Positions 30,085-36,514 of a stretch of 36,514 nucleotides of DNA are shown in pieces. Numbering within the stretch: the stretch's first letter is position 1; each line of letters starts with the position of its first letter. The notes under the pieces are model-generated. The model worked only from the letters and a program-made list of their open reading frames with translations. It did not search any database and had not been told where the DNA came from. The DNA comes from Methylobacterium platani (GTDB lineage: Bacteria; Pseudomonadota; Alphaproteobacteria; Rhizobiales; Beijerinckiaceae), in NCBI RefSeq assembly GCF_001653715.1, contig NZ_LWHQ01000067.1, positions 2,501-39,014 on the forward strand, written 5' to 3'. A program made the position numbers and the translations under genes.

Positions 30085-31473
30085 ATGTCCCTCGACGCCC
30101 TCCTCGTCCGTGTCCGGGACGAGATCGCCCGCACCGCCCATCCCCGCGCGCCCTGGCTCACGCCGCGCACCGGGCCCGACGGCGAGCCCGCCCACGACGT
30201 CATCGTGATCGGGGCCGGGCAATCCGGCCTCGCCATCGCCTTCGGGCTGCTGCGGGCGCAGGTCACCAACGTCCTGGTGCTCGACCGGGCGCCGGAAGGG
30301 CGCGAAGGGCCCTGGCTCACCTATGCCCGCATGCGCACCCTGCGCAGCCCCAAGGACTTCACCGGGCCCGATCTCGGCCTGCCGGCGCTCACCTACCAAT
30401 CCTGGCACGAGGCCCGGTACGGGCAAGCGAGCTGGGAGGCGCTCGACCTCATCGCCCGCGAGGACTGGGCCGCCTACCTCGCCTTCGTCAGGATGGCGAC
30501 GGGCGTGCCGGTCGAGAACGGCGTGACGGTGACCGGGATCGCACCGGCGGGCGGTCTCCTCGCGGTGGCGGACGCGACGGGCCGGGTGCGCCACGCCCGC
30601 AAGGTGGTGCTCGCCACCGGCCAGGAGGGCGCCGGGCGCTGGGCGGTTCCCGAGGTGCTGGCCGGCCTGCCGGCGGAGCGCATCGCCCGCACCGACGACG
30701 CGATCGATTTCGCGGGGCTCGAAGGACAGCGCGTCGCGGTGATCGGCGCCGGCGCCTCGGCCTTCGACAACGCCGCGGCGGCGCTCGAAGCCGGCGCCGC
30801 CGAGGTCGTCCTGCTGTGCCGGCGCGCGGAGGCGCAGGTGGTGCAGCCCTATCGCTGGCTCACCTTCGCGGGCTTCCTGCGCCATCTCGGCGATCTCGAC
30901 GATGCCTGGCGCTGGCGCTTCATGAGCGCCGTGATGGGCCTGCGCGAGGGCTTCCCGCAGGCGACCTGGGATCGCTGCGCCCGGCACCCGACCTTCCGCT
31001 TCCGCCCCGGCGCGCCCGTCACCGCGGCGCGGATGGAGGACGGCGCGGTCGTCCTCGACACGCCGCAGGGGGCGATCACCGCCGATCTCGTCATCGCCGC
31101 GACCGGAATCGCCGTCGATTACGCCGCGCGGCCCGAATTGTTAGCGTTTGCCCACAACATCGCCACCTGGGGCGACCGCTACGCCCCACCGCCCGCGGAG
31201 CGCGACGACCGCCTCGCCGCCTACCCGTATCTCGGCGACGACTACGCCTTCACGGAGCGCGAGCCCGGCGTGACGCCGTGGATCCGCGACATCCACCTGT
31301 TCGGCATCGCCGCGACGGTGAGCCACGGCCCCTCCGGCGCGTCGATCAACGCCATGACCACCGCGGTGCCCCGCCTCGTCTCGGGCCTCACCCGCGGGCT
31401 GTTCACCGCCGACCTCGACCGGCACTGGGCCGACTTCCGGGCCTACGACGTGAAGCAGGCGGTGCTGCGCTGA
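30085..31473 (+). CDS. FAD/NAD(P)-binding oxidoreductase, flavin monooxygenase-like
   Basis: A 462-residue flavoprotein with two dinucleotide folds: an FAD loop IGAGQSG (G43, G45, G48) preceded by about 35 residues, and an NAD(P) loop IGAGASA (221-226). ATG near GWLVIAATG-like IAATGIAVDY marks the second Rossmann end. This two-fold layout is that of FMO and Baeyer-Villiger enzymes, but the FxGxxxH fingerprint expected just before the second loop is not visible (LPAERIARTDDAIDF stands there), so oxygenation of a particular atom cannot be claimed. AAGGAT precedes the ATG at 30085 by seven bases. The gene is third in the epimerase-SDR run and is followed after 112 bp by the ABC importer. It may oxidise the imported solute or its early product. 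Confidence 0.8.
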   Translation: MSLDALLVRVRDEIARTAHPRAPWLTPRTGPDGEPAHDVIVIGAGQSGLAIAFGLLRAQVTNVLVLDRAPEGREGPWLTYARMRTLRSPKDFTGPDLGLPALTYQSWHEARYGQASWEALDLIAREDWAAYLAFVRMATGVPVENGVTVTGIAPAGGLLAVADATGRVRHARKVVLATGQEGAGRWAVPEVLAGLPAERIARTDDAIDFAGLEGQRVAVIGAGASAFDNAAAALEAGAAEVVLLCRRAEAQVVQPYRWLTFAGFLRHLGDLDDAWRWRFMSAVMGLREGFPQATWDRCARHPTFRFRPGAPVTAARMEDGAVVLDTPQGAITADLVIAATGIAVDYAARPELLAFAHNIATWGDRYAPPPAERDDRLAAYPYLGDDYAFTEREPGVTPWIRDIHLFGIAATVSHGPSGASINAMTTAVPRLVSGLTRGLFTADLDRHWADFRAYDVKQAVLR

Positions 31474-31585
31474 AACGTCCCGCGTTAGCTCTTGCCCCGG
31501 AGCGATCCCTGGTCTCGAATGGCCGCCGCTGGAACGGCCCTTGCTAGAAGGCCGACCGGATCAGGGATGCAGGGAAGGAACCGGC

Positions 31586-33199
31586 GTGACGAAGACCAGC
31601 ATGCGGACGGGCGGCCTCGCGGCGGCGTTCCTCGCCGCCCTCGTCGTGGCGGGGCCGGCCAGGGCCCAGAGCCGGGCCGAGACCCTGCGCTACGTCACGG
31701 GAGCGGCCGTCAACACCCTCGACCCGACGATGCCGGGCACGACCCGCGAGGCCTTCGCGATCAGCCTCAGCACTTACGACCGTCTCGTCACGTTCGGCCG
31801 CAAGAAGCTCGGCGATACTTGGGTGTTCGACCTCGATGCGGTCCGCGGCGAGTTGGCCGAGCGCTACGAGGTCAGCCCCGACGGCCTGACCCTCACCTTC
31901 TTCCTGCGCAAGGACGCGAAGTTCCAGGACGGCACCCCGGTCACGGCGGACGACGTGAAGTGGTCGCTCGACCGCGCCGTCTCGGCGAAGTCGCTCGCCG
32001 GGCCGCAGCTCCTCACCGGCTCGCTGACCAGCCCCGACCAGTTCACGGTCGTCGATCCCCATACCTTCAAGGTCACGCTGCCGAAGCCCGACCGGCTGGC
32101 TCTCCCGAACCTCGCCACCGTCTACGCCATCGTCATCAACTCCAAGGTCGCCAAGTCGCACGCGACGGCCGAGGACCCGTGGGCGCAAGGCTGGCTCAAG
32201 GACCACGCGGTCGGCAGCGGCGCCTACGGCGTCGACGTGTTCAAGCCCGGCGAGCAGGTGGTGCTGAAGCGCAACGCCGACTGGACGGGTGCGGCGCCCG
32301 ACAAGCCGGCCGGCTTCAAGCGCATCATCGCCCAGACGATCCCCGATCCGGCGACCCGCGCCAACCTCGTCGAGAAGGGCGACGCCGACATCGTCATCGA
32401 CCTCCAGGCCAACGACGTGCTCGCGCTGAAGGAACGGGCCAAGCTCAAGGTGATCGCCACGCCGCAATTCAACGCCGCGACGCTGATCTCCTTCAACACG
32501 AAGATGCCGCCCTTCGACAAGGTCGAGGTGCGCCAGGCGCTCGCCTACGCCCTGCCCTACGACGCGATGTTCAAGGCCGCCCTGTTCGGCCGCGGCAAGC
32601 CGCTCTTCGGCGCGACCTGGGGCGAGGGCGATCCCGCCCCGGTCTTCCCCGTCGCGCAGCCGGTGACGCTCGATCTGGCCAAGGCCAAGGCGCTGCTCGC
32701 CAAGGCCGGGCTGCCGGACGGGTTCTCGACCACCTTCAGCTTCAATGTCGGCCAGGCCGCCACCGCCGAGCCGATGGCGGCGCTGATCCGCGAATCGCTG
32801 GAGAAGATCGGCGTCAAGGTCGAGATCCAGAAGCTGCCCGACGCGCAGATGTCGACGCAGGTGAGCGAGAAGAAGCTGCCGTTCTTCACCGAGGGCATCG
32901 TCGCCTGGCTGCCGTCGCCGGATTACTTCTATCGCAACTTCTACACCGGCAACCAGCGCTGGAACTACAGCTCTATCGACGATCCCGAGATCAACGAGCT
33001 CGCCGCCAAGGCCCGGTTCGAGCGCGATCCCGCGAAGTACGACGACGACGCCCGGGCCCTGAACCGGCGCAACTTCGCCCTGATGCCGCAGATCCCGATC
33101 TGGCAGCCGAACCAGGACGCCGTGATGGCGCAATCGGTCGAGGGCTACACCTACCAGTTCCACCGCCAGGTCGATTACCGCGACCTGTCGAGGAAGTAG
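31586..33199 (+). CDS. ABC importer substrate-binding protein, peptide/nickel/opine (family 5)
   Basis: A 537-residue periplasmic solute-binding protein of the DppA/OppA family. It has a Sec signal peptide (core LAAAFLAALVVAG, cleavage likely after ARA at residue 27) and family segments LRYVTGAAVNTLDPTMPG, GLTLTFFLRKDAKFQDGTPVTADDVKWSLDR, VGSGAYGVDVFKPGEQVVLKRN, VRQALAYALPYDAM and the C-terminal PQIPIWQPNQDAVM. Such proteins bind peptides, but also opines, sugars and other organics; the adjoining oxidoreductases hint at a non-peptide ligand. The start is GTG at 31586 with GAAGGA five bases upstream; the in-frame ATG at 31541 would hide the signal peptide. The permease starts 1 bp after its stop. 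Confidence 0.92.
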   Translation: MTKTSMRTGGLAAAFLAALVVAGPARAQSRAETLRYVTGAAVNTLDPTMPGTTREAFAISLSTYDRLVTFGRKKLGDTWVFDLDAVRGELAERYEVSPDGLTLTFFLRKDAKFQDGTPVTADDVKWSLDRAVSAKSLAGPQLLTGSLTSPDQFTVVDPHTFKVTLPKPDRLALPNLATVYAIVINSKVAKSHATAEDPWAQGWLKDHAVGSGAYGVDVFKPGEQVVLKRNADWTGAAPDKPAGFKRIIAQTIPDPATRANLVEKGDADIVIDLQANDVLALKERAKLKVIATPQFNAATLISFNTKMPPFDKVEVRQALAYALPYDAMFKAALFGRGKPLFGATWGEGDPAPVFPVAQPVTLDLAKAKALLAKAGLPDGFSTTFSFNVGQAATAEPMAALIRESLEKIGVKVEIQKLPDAQMSTQVSEKKLPFFTEGIVAWLPSPDYFYRNFYTGNQRWNYSSIDDPEINELAAKARFERDPAKYDDDARALNRRNFALMPQIPIWQPNQDAVMAQSVEGYTYQFHRQVDYRDLSRK

Positions 33200-33200
33200 G

Positions 33201-34232
33201 ATGGCCTCCGCCTCCGGCATCGCCCGGCGCACCGGGCGGCGCTTCCTGTCCTCGCTGCCGGCGCTGCTCGGCGTCCTGGTCTTCACCTTCCTGCTGATGC
33301 GGGTGCTGCCCGGCGACCCGGCGGTGTTCTTCGCCTCCGGGCCCAATGCCGGCAAGGCGGAGATCGAGGAGATCCGCCGCCAGATGGGCCTCGACAAGCC
33401 GGTGCCCGAGCAGCTGGTGCGCTACCTCGGCGACGTGGCGCAGGGCCAGCTCGGCCGCTCGATGACGACCGGCCAGCCGGTGCTGACGGATCTGCGCCAG
33501 CGCCTGCCGGCCTCCCTCGAACTGACGTTCACCGCGCTCGTCATCGCGCTCCTGCTGGCGATTCCGCTCGGGATCGCGGCGGCCTTGCGGCCGGGATCGG
33601 TGGTCGATCACGCGGTGCGCTTCCTGTGCGCGCTCGGGGTCTGCGTGCCGACCTTCGTGTCGGGGCTGCTGCTGATCTACGTGTTCTACTACCTGCTGGG
33701 CATCGCCCCCGATCCCACCGGCCGGGTCGACGTCTTCGCCGCGAGCCCGCCGGACATCACCGGCTTCCTGCTGATCGACTTCCCGCTCGTCGGCGACTGG
33801 GAGGGCTTTCGCGCCGCGGCCGGCCAGCTGGTGCTGCCGGCGCTCACCATGGCGTTGTTCGTGCTCGCGCCGCTCGCCCGCATCACCCGGGCGGCGATGC
33901 TGAGCGTGCTCGGCAGCGACTTCATCCGCACCGCCCGCTCGCTCGGCCTGCCGCGCCGGCGGGTGATCGTGACTTACGGCTTACGCAACGCGATCCTGCC
34001 GGTGCTCACCATCGCGGGCATCGTGTTCTCCACCATGCTCGGGGCCAACGTTCTGGTGGAGAAGGTGTTTTCCTGGCCGGGCGTCGCCTCCTACGCGCTC
34101 GATGCGCTGCTCGCCTCGGATTACGCCCCGGTCCAGGGCTTCGTGCTGCTGATGGCGAGCCTGTTCGTCGTCGTGAACCTCACGGTCGACGTGCTCTACG
34201 GCCTCGCCGACCCGCGCGTCTCGATCGAGTGA
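33201..34232 (+). CDS. ABC importer permease, DppB type
   Basis: A 343-residue inner-membrane permease with about six hydrophobic segments (first LPALLGVLVFTFLLM; then LELTFTALVIALLLAIPLGIAAAL, FLCALGVCVPTFVSGLLLIYVFYYLLG and three more). The DppB-type hallmarks are VLPGDPAVFFA near the N-terminus and the EAA-loop equivalent TARSLGLPRRRVIVTYGLRNAILP, which contacts the ATPase. Its ATG lies 1 bp after the binding-protein stop with GGAAG upstream; the second permease begins 4 bp after its stop. Confidence 0.94.
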   Translation: MASASGIARRTGRRFLSSLPALLGVLVFTFLLMRVLPGDPAVFFASGPNAGKAEIEEIRRQMGLDKPVPEQLVRYLGDVAQGQLGRSMTTGQPVLTDLRQRLPASLELTFTALVIALLLAIPLGIAAALRPGSVVDHAVRFLCALGVCVPTFVSGLLLIYVFYYLLGIAPDPTGRVDVFAASPPDITGFLLIDFPLVGDWEGFRAAAGQLVLPALTMALFVLAPLARITRAAMLSVLGSDFIRTARSLGLPRRRVIVTYGLRNAILPVLTIAGIVFSTMLGANVLVEKVFSWPGVASYALDALLASDYAPVQGFVLLMASLFVVVNLTVDVLYGLADPRVSIE

Positions 34233-34236
34233 TCCG

Positions 34237-35112
34237 ATGAACGCCGTCTCTCCCACCCTCGCCCCGCCGCCCAGCACCCTGCGCCACGCGGCTTACGTCC
34301 TGCGCGAGAATCCGCTGACCGCGGTCGCGGCGGCGGGTGCGACCCTGCTCTGCCTCGTCGCCGTCTTCAGCCCCTGGCTGACACCCTACGACCCGGTCGC
34401 CTCCGACGTCTCGGTGGCGCTCCAGCCGCCGAGCGCCGCGCACTGGGCCGGCACCGACCAGCTCGGCCGCGACGTGCTCAGCCGCATCGTCGCGGCGACG
34501 CGGCTCGACCTCGCCATCGCGCTCTCGGCGGTGAGTCTGTCCTTCGCGCTCGGCGCGGTGATCGGGGGGGTGAGCGGCTACGCGGGCGGGCGGCTCGACC
34601 GGGTGGTCGGGCGCCTCGTCGACGTGCTGATGGCCTTCCCGCTCTTCGTCCTGGCGATGGCGCTCGTGGCGGCACTGGGCAACCGGGTCGAGAACATCGT
34701 CATCGCCACCGCCATCATCAACCTGCCGTTCTACATCCGCTTCGCCCGGGCCGAGGTGAACGTGCGGCGCGACGCCGGCTACGTCGAGGCGGCGCGGGCC
34801 GGGGGCGAGGGCCACCTCGCGGTGGTGCTGCGCTTCCTCCTGCCGAACGTGCTCCCCGCCATGGCGGTGCAGATCTCGCTCAATCTCGGCTGGGCGATCC
34901 TCAACGCGGCCGGCCTCTCCTTCATCGGGCTCGGCGTGCGCCCGCCGACGCCGGAATGGGGCATCCTGGTCGCGGAAGGCGCCCGCTTCATCACCACCGG
35001 CAAGTGGTGGCTCGTCGCCTTCCCGGGCCTTGCCCTGATGCTGGCCGTGCTGTGCTTCAACCTGCTCGGCGACGGCCTGCGCGACATCCTCGATCCCCGG
35101 ATGCGGACCTGA
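34237..35112 (+). CDS. ABC importer permease, DppC type
   Basis: A 291-residue inner-membrane permease. The N-terminal segment (NPLTAVAAAGATLLCLVAVFSPWLTPYDPVASDV), the HWAGTDQLGRDVLSRIV motif and the EAA loop (YVEAARAGGEGHLAVVLRFLLPNVLP) are those of DppC/OppC. Five to six membrane segments are visible. It pairs with the DppB-type permease to form the channel, and its TGA overlaps the ATG of the ATPase by one base (TGATG). Confidence 0.94.
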   Translation: MNAVSPTLAPPPSTLRHAAYVLRENPLTAVAAAGATLLCLVAVFSPWLTPYDPVASDVSVALQPPSAAHWAGTDQLGRDVLSRIVAATRLDLAIALSAVSLSFALGAVIGGVSGYAGGRLDRVVGRLVDVLMAFPLFVLAMALVAALGNRVENIVIATAIINLPFYIRFARAEVNVRRDAGYVEAARAGGEGHLAVVLRFLLPNVLPAMAVQISLNLGWAILNAAGLSFIGLGVRPPTPEWGILVAEGARFITTGKWWLVAFPGLALMLAVLCFNLLGDGLRDILDPRMRT

Positions 35113-36514
35113 TGCAGCCCCCCCTTCTCTCGATCGAGGATTTGAAGGTCACCTTCGCGACGCGGCGCGGCCCGGTCGAGGCCCTGCGCGGCGTTTCCCT
35201 CTCGGTCGCGCCCGGCGAGAGCCTCGGCCTCGTCGGCGAATCCGGGTCGGGCAAGTCCGTCACCGCCTTCGCGGCGGCGCGCCTCCTCGATCGCGCCGGG
35301 CGGATCGCCGGCGGGAGCGTGCGGTTCCGCGGCCAGGACGTGACCCGGCTCTCGGCGGCAGATCTCCGGGCGGCGCACGGCCAGGCGATCGGCATGATCT
35401 TCCAGAACCCGCGGGCGGCGCTGAACCCGATCCGCCCGATCGGCCGGCAGCTCGCCGACGTGCTGATGGCCGGCGGCCTGTCGAAGCGCCAGGCGCGCGA
35501 GCGGGCGCTGGAGAGCCTGGAGGCGGTGCGCATCCGCGACGCGGGCAAGCGCCTCGACGCCTATCCGCACGAACTCTCGGGCGGGATGTGCCAGCGGGTG
35601 ATGATCGCGCTGGCGCTCGCCTGCCGCCCGGCGCTCCTGATCGCCGACGAGCCGACCACCGGCCTCGACGTGACGACCCAGAAGACCGTGATGGACCTCG
35701 TCGCCCGGCTCACCGCCGAGCGCGGCATGGCGATGATCCTGATCACCCACGATCTCGGTTTGGCCGCCCAGTATTGCGGCCGCATCGCCGTGATGGAGCA
35801 AGGCCGCCTCGTCGAGGAGGGCGAGCCGGGCGCCCTGTTCGCCTCGCCCCGCCACCCCTACACGAAGCGCCTCGTCGCCGCCTCGCCGACCCCGACCTCG
35901 ACGCTCGCCGACCTCGTGCCGGAGGGGACCCGCCCACCGGCCCTGAAGCGGCCGGCGCCTGCCCCCGGCACCCCGCCGCTCCTCGAAGTGCAGGGCCTCG
36001 GAAAGATCTTTGGTGGCGCCATGGCGGTGGAGGACGTGTCCTTCTCGCTCCGCGAGGGCGAGAGCCTCGGCCTCGTCGGCGAATCGGGATCGGGCAAGAG
36101 CACCACGTCGCGGATGATCTGCCGGCTCCTCGATGCCAGCGCCGGCCGCATCCTGTTCGACGGCGAATCGATCGGCACGATTCCGGCCCGCGATTTCCAC
36201 CGCTCGCCCCACCGGCAGGCAATCCAGATCGTGTTCCAGGACCCGACCGACAGCCTCAACCCGCGCTTCTCCGCCTTCGACTGCATCGCCCATCCGGTGA
36301 AGCGCCTGACGCCGCTGCGGGGCGAGGCGTTGCGCCTGCGGGTGATCGAGAGCGCCGAGCGGGCGGGCCTGCCCGCCGCCCTCCTCGACCGGTTCCCGCA
36401 CCAGCTCTCCGGCGGCCAGAAGGCCCGCATCGGCATCGCCCGGGCGATCGCCGTGCGCCCAAGGCTCCTCGTCCTCGACGAGCCGACGGCGGCCCTCGAC
36501 GTCTCGGTCCAGGC
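35112..36514 (+). CDS. ABC importer ATPase with two fused nucleotide-binding domains (partial)
   Basis: The reading frame begins at ATG 35112 and is still open at the window edge (467 codons seen). It joins a DppD-like domain and a DppF-like domain in one chain, as in GsiA or YejF. Domain 1 has Walker A GESGSGKS with K48, Q-loop IFQNPRAALNP, signature ELSGGMCQR, Walker B LLIADEPTTGLD and the H-switch LITHDLGL, then the RHPYTKRL zone typical of oligopeptide ATPases. A linker of about 40 residues follows. Domain 2 has GESGSGKST with K329, VFQDPTDSLNP, QLSGGQKAR and LLVLDEPTAALD, and is cut soon after. Both sites look competent for ATP hydrolysis. It powers the two permeases upstream. Confidence 0.93.
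   Translation, partial: MQPPLLSIEDLKVTFATRRGPVEALRGVSLSVAPGESLGLVGESGSGKSVTAFAAARLLDRAGRIAGGSVRFRGQDVTRLSAADLRAAHGQAIGMIFQNPRAALNPIRPIGRQLADVLMAGGLSKRQARERALESLEAVRIRDAGKRLDAYPHELSGGMCQRVMIALALACRPALLIADEPTTGLDVTTQKTVMDLVARLTAERGMAMILITHDLGLAAQYCGRIAVMEQGRLVEEGEPGALFASPRHPYTKRLVAASPTPTSTLADLVPEGTRPPALKRPAPAPGTPPLLEVQGLGKIFGGAMAVEDVSFSLREGESLGLVGESGSGKSTTSRMICRLLDASAGRILFDGESIGTIPARDFHRSPHRQAIQIVFQDPTDSLNPRFSAFDCIAHPVKRLTPLRGEALRLRVIESAERAGLPAALLDRFPHQLSGGQKARIGIARAIAVRPRLLVLDEPTAALDVSVQ

Noticed and set aside
30085..31473. Calling the flavoprotein a Baeyer-Villiger monooxygenase
   Set aside because: The diagnostic FxGxxxH fingerprint could not be found, so only the broader FMO-like label is supported.

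Overview
This window reads as chromosome of a very GC-rich alphaproteobacterium, most likely Methylobacterium or a close relative in the Hyphomicrobiales. That assignment is an inference from base composition, the gene repertoire (modular glycosyltransferases with alphaproteobacterial N-terminal repeats, ISNCY-type transposase remnant, multi-PAS hybrid kinase) and the style of the proteins; no rRNA or marker gene is present to prove it. The DNA is so GC-rich that long open frames run antisense to most true genes; those were discarded. No tRNA, rRNA, CRISPR array, integron or intact mobile element was seen.

Layout. (1) 1-4.7 kb, small-molecule metabolism: a truncated 2-hydroxyacid dehydrogenase of the GhrA type (minus), then a HAD-superfamily dehalogenase-like hydrolase, a succinate-semialdehyde-type aldehyde dehydrogenase and a double-GNAT acetyltransferase (plus), facing an Lrp/AsnC regulator (minus). 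(2) 4.9-5.6 kb, the N-terminal part of an ISNCY (IS1202-group) transposase with one surviving IS end. (3) 5.8-8.8 kb, a soluble four-PAS hybrid histidine kinase (minus) with a perfect 30-bp palindrome just after its stop. (4) 8.8-20.2 kb, a glycosylation island: a CgeB-like glycosyltransferase, a 1232-residue protein that joins a second CgeB-like unit, a GT4 unit and a C-terminal region with two copies of an unrecognised module, a TonB-dependent siderophore-type receptor (minus), a 1003-residue protein with three N-terminal repeats followed by GT2 and GT4 units, and a Zn-finger/SAM methyltransferase (minus). (5) 20.3-23.9 kb, a LysR regulator followed by 5-dehydro-4-deoxyglucarate dehydratase and galactarate dehydratase: the galactarate/glucarate branch leading to 2,5-dioxopentanoate. 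(6) 24.0-27.8 kb, a type I secretion ABC exporter with a degenerate C39 domain, and its HlyD adaptor (minus, overlapping by 4 bp). (7) 28.3-36.5 kb, a plus-strand run of seven genes: extended SDR, classical SDR, FMO-like flavoprotein, then a complete peptide/nickel-family ABC importer (binding protein, two permeases, fused double ATPase that runs off the window).

How they fit together. The garD-kdgD pair makes 2,5-dioxopentanoate, which still needs a semialdehyde dehydrogenase; the one at 1.7 kb is a possible but distant candidate. The glycosyltransferases share a GT4 subtype and look like one surface-glycan or glycoprotein system, possibly with the nearby type I exporter, but no secreted substrate is encoded here. 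The last operon links uptake of an organic solute to three NAD(P)/FAD oxidoreductases and is the best candidate for an undescribed catabolic pathway; the modular glycosyltransferase island is the best candidate for undescribed protein architecture.
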